From: an uncultured Clostridia bacterium | GTDB taxonomy: Bacteria; Bacillota; Clostridia; Lachnospirales; CAMVHY01 | NCBI GenBank assembly: GCA_947427385.1 | Contig: CANEHT010000012.1 | Location: forward strand, 1 to 38,289 | Length of the DNA stretch: 38,289 nt | Direction: 5' to 3' | Notes under the pieces: generated by a model | The model's database searches: none | Seen by the model: only the letters and a program-made list of their open reading frames with translations | Told to the model about the DNA's origin: nothing | Translations under genes and position numbers: made by a program | Shown: positions 27,009-35,659 of the stretch, in pieces | Layout of the letters: the number at the start of each line of letters is the position of its first letter | Numbering within the stretch: position 1 is the stretch's first letter

Positions 27009-30000
27009 ATGAATATTTATGCCGTAGCAATTTTTTTGGCGGTTATATTTTTACTGATTTATATCTGTGATACACGCAAAATTTTTCATGCGCTTTGTAA
27101 TCCATATCTTTTAATAATTTTTTTCGGGATACTGACACGTATATTTTTTTTGCAAAAATATGGCTATGATACGGATGTAAATTGTTTTATGTCGTGGTCA
27201 AAGAATTTATACAAACATGGTTTACAAAATTTTTATTCGCTTAAAATTTTTAAAGATTATCCGCCAGGTTATATGTACATTTTGTACGTATTAGGTGCAC
27301 TTAAAGATTTTTTAAATCTTTCGCGTGAAGAATTTTTATGCTTGATAAAAATTCCAGCCGTAATTGCTGATATAATTTCTGCTATTTTGATTTATAAATT
27401 TTCGTGCAAAAAATTGGGTTATAAATGGTCGCTTTTGTTAAGTTTGTCGTACGCGATAAATCCTGCAATTATTTTTGATTCAACAGTATGGGGACAAGTT
27501 GATTCGATTTATACATTTTTTCTTTTGGCCGCAATTTATTTTGTAACCGAAAAAAAATATCTTTATGGTTTCATAACTTATACATTGGCAATTTTGATTA
27601 AGCCGCAAGCATTTATATTTGCGCCCATTTTTTTGTATGCACTATATGAAATTTTTGTTGAGAACAAATCTTTTTATTTGCCGTTGCAATATGTATTGTG
27701 TTCGGCTTTAATTTTTATTGCACTTTTAATTCCGTTTACGCAAAATTTTAATTTTATACCGATTATTAATCAATACATAAAAACTTTTTCCGAGTATAAA
27801 TATTTTGTAGTTAATGCGTTTAATTCGTATATGTATCTAAATTTGAATTGGTTTGCGTTGAATGGAATTGCCGTGCAAATAGTGGAAGTTATTTTGTTGA
27901 TATGTATAACTTTATTTGCATTTTGGTTTTTAGTAAAAAGTCAGTCGAGGTCAAAATATTTTTTTACGGCTGCGATATTGAACGTTTTGGTTTTCGTTTT
28001 TACATTTAAAATGCACGAGCGTTATCTATATCCGGCAATAATATTTTTTCTGATGGCATTTATTTATCAGACTGATAAAAAATATTTATTATTTTACGGT
28101 GGATTTTCATTTACATTATTTATGAATTGTTTTATAGTTTATCATGAAAAAATGGTGAATGGGAACGTAAATATTTTTTCGGAGGCAGCACAAATTTTTT
28201 CATTGGCAAATGTTTTTTTGACATTACTTATGATTTATTTTGCAAAAAATATATTTGCGAAAGGTAATGAAAAAATTTTAGATATTGAAAAGAAAACCTT
28301 ACCGAATTTTAAAATACAGCCCGCAGAAAAAATTGAGCCTTCACAAAAACTTGCACGTTTAACAAAAAAAGATTGGCTTATGATTTTATTGATTACATTT
28401 TCGTATGCATTGATTGCATTTTTTAATTTAGGTAATACGAAATCGCCGCAATCTTTTTTTCATGCAAATAAAAATGATTTTGTCATTGTAGATTTTAAAT
28501 CTGTCAAAAATATTGGTCGTATGCAAATTTTTAACGGAATTCGGCCTGATAAAAAAATTGAAGTGTTTCGTTTTAACAAACATGTTTGGGAAAAATGTTC
28601 ACAAATTGATATCGAAGGCGTAAGTTCCGTTTTCAAATGGCATGAGAAAAATTTGAATACAAAAACTCGATTTCTAAAGCTAAAATTTTTGTCAGATGAT
28701 ACTTATATTCAAGAGATTGCGTTTCGTGACAAACATGATAAAATTTTACCGTTGAGAGTGCTTTCTAAAAATTGTCGCCAACTTTTTGATGAACAATATC
28801 TTGTGCCAAAACATTCAGATTATATGAATAGTATGTATTTTGATGAAGTTTATCACGCTAGAACGGGCTATGAATTTTTACATAAATTAAAAGTTTACGA
28901 GACAACGCATCCGCCGCTCGGTAAAAATTTTATTGCGTTGGGAATAAAAATTTTTGGGATGACACCATTTGGCTGGAGATTTTTTGGGACACTTTTTGGA
29001 GTTTTAATGCTGCCAATATTTTATTTGCTGGCGAAAAAAATTTTTTCGTATACGATTTGGGCGACGTTTGCAACAATTTTATTTTCACTTGAATTTATGC
29101 ATTTTGAGCAAACGCGAATTGCAACAGTTGATTCATATACAGTTTTTTTCATAATTTTGATGTATCTTGCAATGTATATTTATTACAGCACAAATTTTTT
29201 TGACACCAAATTTTTTAAGACACTCATACCATTATTTTTTTGTGCAATTTTTTCGAGCTTAGCATGTGCGACAAAATGGCAAGGATTTTATGCATTAGCC
29301 GGACTTGTTATTATTTTTTTTGCTACTATTTTTTTTCGGTATAAAGAATATTTGTATGCTGTAAAATTTGGCGATGAAACGGTAAAAAATAAATTTGCGC
29401 CACTATTTTCTTCGACACTTGATTTTTGTATCATTTTTATATTTTTGGTATTGATTCCAATTTATTTTTCAACTTATTTCTTATATTTAAAAACGGAGGG
29501 CGTAAAAAATTTTGCGGACGTAATTAAAAATCAAAATTTTATGTTTAACTATCACGCATATTTAAATGGGACGCATTCTTTTGGTTCAAAGTGGTGGCAA
29601 TGGATTTTAAATTTACGCCCAATTTTATTTTACAATCATTCCTATTCTGCAAATTTAAAAGCTGGAATAAGTTGTTTTGCTAATCCAATAATTTGTTACG
29701 GCGGTTTGATTTCATTTTTTTATTGTTTGGCAAAATTATCGCGTAAGTTTGACAAAATCGCTTTCTTTTTATTAATTGGATATTTAGCACAAATTGTTTC
29801 ATGGATTTTTATTAAGCGTGTAACTTTTGAATATCATTATTTCCCATGTATACCTTTTTTAATTTTGATGTTAACTTACTTTGTTAAAGATTATGCTTAC
29901 CCCAAATTTGGTAAGAAAATTTTGTTCGCTATTATTATTGCTACCGCTATCTTGTTTTTTATGTTCTATCCTGTAATTTCTGGTATGCCTGTCTCAAAAT

Positions 30001-30050
30001 TTTATGTTGATTTATTCCTGAAATGGTTTGCCTCTTGGCAGTTATATTAA
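27009..30050 (+). CDS. Double-domain membrane glycosyltransferase (GT39/PMT C-terminal half, ALG6/PMT-like N-terminal half)
   Basis: A 1013-aa protein with about twenty hydrophobic helices in two halves. Residues 1-420 look like a lipid-linked-sugar transferase: an early acidic pair in YDTD (D54, D56), DYPPGYMYI, and a conserved WGQVDS. Residues about 455-600 are a soluble linker. Residues about 600-1013 match protein O-mannosyltransferases (PMT, GT39), with D612/E613 in YFDEVYHA and THPPLGK near 634. Such proteins use polyprenyl-phosphate sugars to modify secreted proteins or glycans. Good Shine-Dalgarno GGAGGG. Dcd follows by 15 nt. Acceptor unknown. Confidence 0.88.
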   Translation: MNIYAVAIFLAVIFLLIYICDTRKIFHALCNPYLLIIFFGILTRIFFLQKYGYDTDVNCFMSWSKNLYKHGLQNFYSLKIFKDYPPGYMYILYVLGALKDFLNLSREEFLCLIKIPAVIADIISAILIYKFSCKKLGYKWSLLLSLSYAINPAIIFDSTVWGQVDSIYTFFLLAAIYFVTEKKYLYGFITYTLAILIKPQAFIFAPIFLYALYEIFVENKSFYLPLQYVLCSALIFIALLIPFTQNFNFIPIINQYIKTFSEYKYFVVNAFNSYMYLNLNWFALNGIAVQIVEVILLICITLFAFWFLVKSQSRSKYFFTAAILNVLVFVFTFKMHERYLYPAIIFFLMAFIYQTDKKYLLFYGGFSFTLFMNCFIVYHEKMVNGNVNIFSEAAQIFSLANVFLTLLMIYFAKNIFAKGNEKILDIEKKTLPNFKIQPAEKIEPSQKLARLTKKDWLMILLITFSYALIAFFNLGNTKSPQSFFHANKNDFVIVDFKSVKNIGRMQIFNGIRPDKKIEVFRFNKHVWEKCSQIDIEGVSSVFKWHEKNLNTKTRFLKLKFLSDDTYIQEIAFRDKHDKILPLRVLSKNCRQLFDEQYLVPKHSDYMNSMYFDEVYHARTGYEFLHKLKVYETTHPPLGKNFIALGIKIFGMTPFGWRFFGTLFGVLMLPIFYLLAKKIFSYTIWATFATILFSLEFMHFEQTRIATVDSYTVFFIILMYLAMYIYYSTNFFDTKFFKTLIPLFFCAIFSSLACATKWQGFYALAGLVIIFFATIFFRYKEYLYAVKFGDETVKNKFAPLFSSTLDFCIIFIFLVLIPIYFSTYFLYLKTEGVKNFADVIKNQNFMFNYHAYLNGTHSFGSKWWQWILNLRPILFYNHSYSANLKAGISCFANPIICYGGLISFFYCLAKLSRKFDKIAFFLLIGYLAQIVSWIFIKRVTFEYHYFPCIPFLILMLTYFVKDYAYPKFGKKILFAIIIATAILFFMFYPVISGMPVSKFYVDLFLKWFASWQLY

Positions 30051-30065
30051 TTATGGAGGTTTAAG

Positions 30066-30584
30066 ATGATTCTTTCTGGGCTTGAAATTAAAAAACATTT
30101 GGGTAATGATATTATTATTGAACCATTTAATGAAAACTCTCTTAATCCTAATAGTTATAATCTAAGATTGGCTGATGAATTATTGGTCTATGATGAGGAA
30201 ATTTTAGATATGCGTAATAAAAATAAGTTCCATAAAATTAAAATCCCTCATGATGGTTTAATTATTTATCCGGGGAAATTATATCTCGGCCAAACTATTG
30301 AATTTACTCAAACTAATAATTTTATTCCAATGCTTGAAGGTCGTTCGTCAATTGGTCGCTTAGGTATGTTTGTTCATGTTACAGCTGGATTTGGTGACGT
30401 TGGCTTTAAAGGTTTTTGGACGCTCGAAATCCATTGCATCCAACCGATAAAAATTTATGCAGGTATTGAAATTTGCCAAATCTATTATCATACAATTCAA
30501 GGTAATTATGAAAATTATTGCTCTGGGAAATATCAAAATAATTCAGGTGTGCAGCCAAGTTTCTTATATAAAGATTTTAATTAA
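30066..30584 (+). CDS. dcd: dCTP deaminase
   Basis: A 172-aa trimeric enzyme of the dUTPase fold that converts dCTP to dUTP for thymidylate synthesis. It has NPNSYNLRL near the N-terminus, the GRSSIGRLG motif, and FWTLEI with the candidate catalytic Glu. Motifs are intact. Some family members also hydrolyse dUTP (DCD-DUT); I cannot tell which this is. The ATG follows TGGAGGTTT. It is cotranscribed with the glycosyltransferase, with no obvious functional link. Confidence 0.93.
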   Translation: MILSGLEIKKHLGNDIIIEPFNENSLNPNSYNLRLADELLVYDEEILDMRNKNKFHKIKIPHDGLIIYPGKLYLGQTIEFTQTNNFIPMLEGRSSIGRLGMFVHVTAGFGDVGFKGFWTLEIHCIQPIKIYAGIEICQIYYHTIQGNYENYCSGKYQNNSGVQPSFLYKDFN

Positions 30585-30610
30585 AAGCTTCGGAGATTAT
30601 CCGAAGCTTT
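30584..30610 (+). terminator. Terminator after dcd
   Basis: An 11-bp perfect stem (30584-30594 with 30600-30610, AGCTTCGGA/TCCGAAGCT) has a 5-nt loop and begins at the dcd stop codon. The following T tract is short and interrupted, so termination may be incomplete. Confidence 0.7.
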
Positions 30611-30636
30611 ACTATTTGTTGAAAAAATATTATAAT
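30608..30636 (+). promoter_or_regulatory. Possible promoter of the 744-aa protein gene
   Basis: TTTACT (30608-30613) and TATAAT (30631-30636) are 17 bp apart, about 37 nt before the ATG. The -35 overlaps the arm of the dcd terminator and is poor; the -10 is perfect. Confidence 0.5.
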
Positions 30637-30672
30637 ATATAAAAAGATGTTTCGCAGTGAGGTGAAACTATT

Positions 30673-32907
30673 ATGTCAGAATTTACTTTCGCAGGACAAA
30701 AATATTATTTTACAGAGGAACAAGTAAATTTTTATCGAAAGAGGTTAATTTTAGGAATTTATGAACAAAATTATTTTACAGAAAAAGAATACTCGAATTT
30801 TACTTTTGAGTATGGTGAAGATGTTTATACTATATCTAAATTTGATAGGTTGACTTATGATATTGTTTCTAATATGCTTGAAAATGTTAAAGATGGCCTT
30901 GAAGAATTTTATAATGAAAATGTTAAAGATGGCCTTGAAGAATTTTATAATGAAAAGGTTAAAATTGAGGAAGACGAACGAAAAATTACTTTTGTAGATG
31001 AAAAATTTACTTTACATTTTCCTATTGACGATAAAGTAAAAAAAGCTTTTAAAGAGCAAATAATTGCTTATTTTGGAAAGAGATTTTTTCCGGAAACTGA
31101 AGAAGATTTTGAATTTTTGAGTAAATTTATTCTGTCTGTGGTATTTTATAATTTATATGTGAGATTAAGAAATGCAAAACAGCAAGAAAATAAAGAGTTT
31201 ATTCAAAATGAAGTTATTTTTTACATAAAAAAGTTAAATATCTTAGAACGATTTGGTGTTGATGAATTTAAATTTGCTCAATTAGAATTAGATTTACAGA
31301 TAAAATTTTTAGCTTTAATGTCTATTTATAAAAAATCTGAACCGATTAATTCAATAATTAATTTTTTTGATAGTGATTTATTAACAAAAGGGGAATTAAA
31401 TAATTTTATAAAAAATATTTTGGATAGTTTTTGTGAAGAGCATATTGATGAAACAAGTAAAATTAAAAATTTTGTTTTAAAATCTAAAGTATTAGGCCAA
31501 ATTGGAATAAATCAAACAACAAATGAAGTTATGTTTGAAATTATTAAAGATAAATTACTTAATTTGAATGATGCAGATAAAAATCAATTTATTGATAAGC
31601 TTGAAAAATTTGCGAATGATGATAAAAATTTGTATGTTTTGGGTGAAAGTTTAGGTGATTCAGTTAAATTTAATACAACTGAATTTGAAATTTTTTTTAA
31701 ATATTCGCATTCTGAAATGATAAAAAAATTTATATGTGCTTATAATTTTGATTCAAATTTTGTAGAAAAAGATATGACATTAGTGAAATTTAATGAAAAA
31801 ATTTATGAAAATGAAAATTTAAAAAATAAAATTTTAAAGCTTCAAGAACAAACTAAAATTATTATTACATTCCAAAATATCGTAAATTCACATCAATGGA
31901 ATAGCATAAATTCACTTGAGCAAATGCTTTGGGAAAAAGAAATGGAAATATTAGATTATGTTTACAATAATGTTAAACCAGAAGACAGAAAAATTTATAT
32001 ATATTTAATTGATAAAGCAAAAATTATTTTAGATAAAAAAATTGATATTGAATTAATTACAGAAAATTTAATAAAAATTTTGTTAAAAGATACGGAATCA
32101 GTAGAAAATTTACAACAAAAAGAACAAATTATTTTGCCGAATGCGCAAAAAATTTTTGATGATATTCATAATGATAAAGTTGAACCTGGGAGAAGAGAAA
32201 TTTATAGAAAAGCGCTTGCTAAAGCAATAGATTTGGCGAAAGGAAAAATTTATACTGAAGATTTTATTAATATTTTTCGAAAATGTATATGTGAAAAGTG
32301 GTGGCAATTTAAAAAAACACCGCTACAAAAAAAACAGATTATTTTTATAAAAGCACAAGAAATATTTGATTATATTTATAGTGATAAAATTATTCCTGAA
32401 AAAAGAGAAATTTATAAAAAATCGCTTGATACTGCGATGAATATTGTTTATAAAGAAATCGATTATGAATATAAAGATAATTTGACAAAAACATATGAAA
32501 AACAATTTGCGAAATGTATAAAACCACATTGGTATAGTCCGGAAAAATCAATAAATGAACAGAGGCTAGTGATTTCAGAATTATTTACAAAATTAGCTGT
32601 TGGATTAACAGGAATTGCTCTTATAACTTTAAATTTAGTTTATAAAAATTTAATGATTAATTTGCAAAAATTAGAAAAAAAATCGTTAAAACAAAAAATA
32701 GATAAATTTAAGATGAATAGTGAACAAACATCAGAAGAAATTTTTGATTTAAGTGAAAAATTATGGAACGACATAAATTCTAGCAGTCAACCTGAAAATG
32801 TAAAAAATAGCTTGCTTAAAAAAGTAAATGATATCGGACAAGAAAAATTTGAAAACATTCCACCTCAACAAATTAATTCAGATTTTAAATTTTTTCCCAA
32901 TCGTTAA
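30673..32907 (+). CDS. 744-aa helical-repeat protein of unknown function, with a likely C-terminal membrane segment
   Basis: I do not recognise a known family. The protein is Lys/Glu/Asn/Ile/Phe-rich and almost wholly helical. It opens with FTFAGQKYYFTEEQVNF, similar in style to the 'FS-x-E-Q-I' helix starts of the two giant proteins. It contains a perfect 12-aa duplication (about residues 71-94, VKDGLEEFYNE). Three degenerate units of about 68-70 aa start near residues 426, 494 and 564 (each with I-x-D-x-(I/V)-x-x-x-x-(V/I)-x-P-x-x-R-x-I-Y). A hydrophobic stretch lies at about 641-660, followed by a coiled tail. ATG after GAGGTGAAA. It stands alone between two terminators. Likely a third member of the same accessory set; function unknown. 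Confidence 0.85.
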   Translation: MSEFTFAGQKYYFTEEQVNFYRKRLILGIYEQNYFTEKEYSNFTFEYGEDVYTISKFDRLTYDIVSNMLENVKDGLEEFYNENVKDGLEEFYNEKVKIEEDERKITFVDEKFTLHFPIDDKVKKAFKEQIIAYFGKRFFPETEEDFEFLSKFILSVVFYNLYVRLRNAKQQENKEFIQNEVIFYIKKLNILERFGVDEFKFAQLELDLQIKFLALMSIYKKSEPINSIINFFDSDLLTKGELNNFIKNILDSFCEEHIDETSKIKNFVLKSKVLGQIGINQTTNEVMFEIIKDKLLNLNDADKNQFIDKLEKFANDDKNLYVLGESLGDSVKFNTTEFEIFFKYSHSEMIKKFICAYNFDSNFVEKDMTLVKFNEKIYENENLKNKILKLQEQTKIIITFQNIVNSHQWNSINSLEQMLWEKEMEILDYVYNNVKPEDRKIYIYLIDKAKIILDKKIDIELITENLIKILLKDTESVENLQQKEQIILPNAQKIFDDIHNDKVEPGRREIYRKALAKAIDLAKGKIYTEDFINIFRKCICEKWWQFKKTPLQKKQIIFIKAQEIFDYIYSDKIIPEKREIYKKSLDTAMNIVYKEIDYEYKDNLTKTYEKQFAKCIKPHWYSPEKSINEQRLVISELFTKLAVGLTGIALITLNLVYKNLMINLQKLEKKSLKQKIDKFKMNSEQTSEEIFDLSEKLWNDINSSSQPENVKNSLLKKVNDIGQEKFENIPPQQINSDFKFFPNR
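30881..30952. repeat. Perfect 36-bp tandem duplication
   Basis: 30881-30916 and 30917-30952 are identical. In frame, this duplicates 12 aa of the 744-aa protein. Perfect identity indicates a very recent event or ongoing copy-number variation. Confidence 0.95.
31948..32525 (+). repeat. Three degenerate protein repeats (68-70 aa)
   Basis: Units begin near 31948, 32152 and 32362. Shared pattern: (I/F)(L/F)D(Y/D)(V/I), then (V/I)(K/E/I)P, then R-x-I-Y-x-x-x-(L/I)-x-x-A. DNA identity is low, so these are old protein repeats, unlike the recent 36-bp duplication. Confidence 0.7.
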
Positions 32908-32917
32908 TTAAATTTTG

Positions 32918-32953
32918 CTTACATAAGTTAAATAGCTTATGTAAGTTTTTTTT
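32918..32953 (+). terminator. Terminator after the 744-aa protein gene
   Basis: A 10-bp perfect stem (32918-32927 with 32936-32945, CTTACATAAG/CTTATGTAAG), an 8-nt loop and T8 lie directly before the uppS promoter. Confidence 0.92.
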
Positions 32954-32954
32954 A

Positions 32955-32963
32955 TGCTATAAT
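32955..32963 (+). promoter_or_regulatory. Extended -10 promoter of the uppS operon
   Basis: TGCTATAAT matches the extended -10 consensus (TGnTATAAT). No good -35 lies 17 bp upstream, because that site falls in the preceding terminator. It would drive uppS-cdsA-dxr-rseP-guaB. Confidence 0.6.
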
Positions 32964-32989
32964 TCAAATTTATAGGGGAGGCAATTAGT

Positions 32990-33697
32990 TTGGAAAATTT
33001 AAATGTTCCGCAACATATTGCTATTATTATGGATGGAAATGGGCGTTGGGCAAAAAATAAAAATTTAAGTGTGAAGCTTGGTCATAAAGCTGGTGCGGAT
33101 GCTCTAAAAAAAATTTCGCGTACCGCGTATGATTTAGGTGTAAAATATCTCAGCGTTTATGCGTTTTCAACAGAAAATTGGAAGCGTTCTGATAGTGAAG
33201 TAAAAGATTTGATGCAACTTTTTAGCAATTATTTTGACGCGCTCACAAAAAATTGTGGCAAAAATGATTTAAAGGTAAAATGTATTGGAAATATTTTTGG
33301 GCTGCCAGAAGATTTACAAAAAAAAATTTCAAAAATTGAGGAAATGACAAAAGATAAAGATGGTATGAATTTTATTATTGCTATAAATTATGGCGCGCAT
33401 GATGAAATTTTGCGTGCCGTTAAAAATATTTGTAATCAAGTTTTGACAAATAAATTTTTACCGTCACAATTAACTGAAGATTTTTTTGCAAGTTTTCTTG
33501 ATACGAAAAATATTCCTAATCCCGATTTATTGATTAGAACAGCCGGTGAAATGCGTTTGAGTAATTTTTTGCTTTGGCAGCTTGCTTACTCAGAATTTTA
33601 TTTCTCAGATAAATTTTGGCCCGATTTTAGTGAACAAGATCTTTTGGATGCAATTAAAAATTTTTCCGCACGTAAAAGACGTTTTGGCACTCGATAA
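32990..33697 (+). CDS. uppS: Undecaprenyl diphosphate synthase
   Basis: A 235-aa cis-prenyltransferase that elongates farnesyl diphosphate with isopentenyl diphosphate to the C55 wall-lipid carrier. It has IIMDGNGRWAK with the catalytic Asp, the KRS region (NWKRSDSEV) and RTAGEMRLSNFLLWQ with the diphosphate-binding Arg residues. It starts at TTG after GGGGAGG. It leads a tight isoprenoid/envelope operon. Confidence 0.96.
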   Translation: MENLNVPQHIAIIMDGNGRWAKNKNLSVKLGHKAGADALKKISRTAYDLGVKYLSVYAFSTENWKRSDSEVKDLMQLFSNYFDALTKNCGKNDLKVKCIGNIFGLPEDLQKKISKIEEMTKDKDGMNFIIAINYGAHDEILRAVKNICNQVLTNKFLPSQLTEDFFASFLDTKNIPNPDLLIRTAGEMRLSNFLLWQLAYSEFYFSDKFWPDFSEQDLLDAIKNFSARKRRFGTR

Positions 33698-33713
33698 ATG
33701 TAGGAGGTTTTCA

Positions 33714-34526
33714 ATGCTTAACAGAATTTTAACGGCGCTAGTTGGTTTGCCATTTATAATTTTTTTAATTCATATTGGTAAATGGCCACTTCAATTAGCG
33801 GTTTTTATTTGTTCGATGATTGGCCTGAGTGAAATTTATTATGCTTTATCAAAGAAAAATCATGCGCTACATATTTTGGGATACTTACTTTCTGGCGCTT
33901 ATATGTTAATTTTGAATGATTTTTCGTTTAATAAATTTGTCATTATTTTTAGCGCATTTATTATTTCATTAATGATATCGCTCATTTTTAGCAATTCAGA
34001 TATTATTGATTGCTTGATAACTTTTTTTGGATTTTGCTACGTAACATTTTTGATGTCGTTCATCATTCTTGTTCGTAGACAATTTTATGGTGAATTTTTT
34101 GTTTGGCTCATTTTTATTTCTGCATGGGGCTGCGATACTTTTGCATATTTCTTTGGACGTTTATTTGGCAAAAATAAATTAAGTCCAAAATTAAGTCCGA
34201 AAAAAACTATTGAGGGAGCGGTTGGGGGAGTATTAGGAGCAACATCGCTCGGTTTCATTTATTCATTTTTTTTTGCTCCATTATTTAACATTAATTATTG
34301 TGGATTAAATTTTTTTTGTGCTATAATTTGTTTCGTTGGTGCAATCTTTGCACAATTTGGTGATTTATCAGCTTCCGCTATTAAACGTTATGGCAATTTA
34401 AAAGATTACGGAAGTATTTTACCGGGACACGGTGGATTTTTAGATCGATTCGATAGCGTTTTATTTACTGCGCCTTTGGTTTATATGTTTATATATTTTA
34501 TCCGGAAGTTTGGAGGTTTTTGTTGA
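33714..34526 (+). CDS. cdsA: Phosphatidate cytidylyltransferase
   Basis: A 270-aa membrane enzyme making CDP-diacylglycerol from phosphatidate and CTP. It has about seven or eight hydrophobic helices and the C-terminal family signature, with SPKKTIEGAVGG followed by GDLSASAIKRYGNLKDYG and LPGHGGFLDRFDS. The ATG at 33714 follows TAGGAGG; the frame is open upstream inside uppS, but that part is not coding. It overlaps dxr by one base (TGATG). Confidence 0.95.
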   Translation: MLNRILTALVGLPFIIFLIHIGKWPLQLAVFICSMIGLSEIYYALSKKNHALHILGYLLSGAYMLILNDFSFNKFVIIFSAFIISLMISLIFSNSDIIDCLITFFGFCYVTFLMSFIILVRRQFYGEFFVWLIFISAWGCDTFAYFFGRLFGKNKLSPKLSPKKTIEGAVGGVLGATSLGFIYSFFFAPLFNINYCGLNFFCAIICFVGAIFAQFGDLSASAIKRYGNLKDYGSILPGHGGFLDRFDSVLFTAPLVYMFIYFIRKFGGFC

Positions 34527-35656
34527 TGGAAATTTCAATTTTGGGTTCAACAGGTTCAATTGGCTCTCAAACTTTGGATGTTATAAGAAATTTAAATCAA
34601 AATGGCTATAAAATTAAAGTTAAAGCTTTATCTGCCAACAAAAATATTTCTCTTTTGCAAAAACAAATTGACGAATTTAATCCTGAATTAGTTTGTGTAT
34701 GTGATGAAATTTTTGCTGATGAACTTCAAAAAAATTTGACTGGTATTGAAATCTTAAAAGGTCATGACGGTTTGATTCGCATAGCTCGTGAAAAAGTGAG
34801 TATATTAGTTAATGCGATTGTTGGATTTAGCGGTTTAAAGCCAACGCTCGAAGCAATTTATGCAAAAAATAATATTGCTTTAGCGAATAAAGAATCATTG
34901 GTTATAGCAGGGCAATTGGTAATGTCGGCGGCAAAAAAAAATAACGTTAAAATTATTCCGATTGATAGTGAGCATTCAGCAATATTTCAAGCTTTGCAGG
35001 GAAATGATGCAAACGAAATTGATAAAATTTATTTGACTGCCTCAGGCGGTCCTTTTCATAAATATGAAAATTTTGACAACGTAACGGTTTCGCAGACAAT
35101 TACCCATCCAACGTGGAATATGGGACAAAAAATTTCTGTTGATTCAGCTACGATGATTAACAAAGGTTTCGAGATTATCGAAGCATTTTGGCTTTTTAAC
35201 GTACCGTTGAAAAATATAAAAGTTTTGGTTCATCCACAAAGTTTAATTCATTCGATGGTACAATATAAAGATGGTTCGATTATTGCGCAACTTGGGCCAT
35301 CAGATATGCGTTTGCCAATTCAATATGCTTTGACATATCCGTTGCGTGTTGAAAATAATTTTGAGCGTTTAGATTTTGAAAAATCAAATATTTTAACTTT
35401 TGATGTGCCAAATAAAAATTTGATTGGAATGGATTTATGTCGTGAAGCACTCGAAATTGGTGGAACGATGCCGGCGGTTTTATGTATTGCAAATGATTTT
35501 GCTGTCGAAAGATTTTTACGCCATGAATATTCTTTTACCGATATTTATAAATTTATAAAGTATGTTATGTGTGTGCATCAGCCAATTTTTAATTATGGAC
35601 TAAAAGAAATTTTTGAACTGTATGATTGGATTCAAAATTTAAGTTATGAGGTGTAG
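34526..35656 (+). CDS. dxr: 1-deoxy-D-xylulose 5-phosphate reductoisomerase
   Basis: A 376-aa NADPH-dependent enzyme forming 2-C-methyl-D-erythritol 4-phosphate in the MEP pathway. It has GSTGSIGSQTLDV (nucleotide binding), NKESLV, PIDSEHSAIFQ (metal and substrate site), ASGGPF and HPTWNMGQKISVDSATMINK. All key motifs are intact. I chose ATG 34526, which overlaps the cdsA stop; TTG codons at 34520 and 34523 are alternatives. Its presence shows isoprenoid precursors are made by the MEP route. Confidence 0.97.
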   Translation: MEISILGSTGSIGSQTLDVIRNLNQNGYKIKVKALSANKNISLLQKQIDEFNPELVCVCDEIFADELQKNLTGIEILKGHDGLIRIAREKVSILVNAIVGFSGLKPTLEAIYAKNNIALANKESLVIAGQLVMSAAKKNNVKIIPIDSEHSAIFQALQGNDANEIDKIYLTASGGPFHKYENFDNVTVSQTITHPTWNMGQKISVDSATMINKGFEIIEAFWLFNVPLKNIKVLVHPQSLIHSMVQYKDGSIIAQLGPSDMRLPIQYALTYPLRVENNFERLDFEKSNILTFDVPNKNLIGMDLCREALEIGGTMPAVLCIANDFAVERFLRHEYSFTDIYKFIKYVMCVHQPIFNYGLKEIFELYDWIQNLSYEV

Positions 35657-35659
35657 GCT

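Noticed and set aside
33582..33713. 44-residue N-terminal extension of CdsA
   Set aside because: It lies inside uppS in another frame; ATG 33714 has its own TAGGAGG and gives the normal family length.
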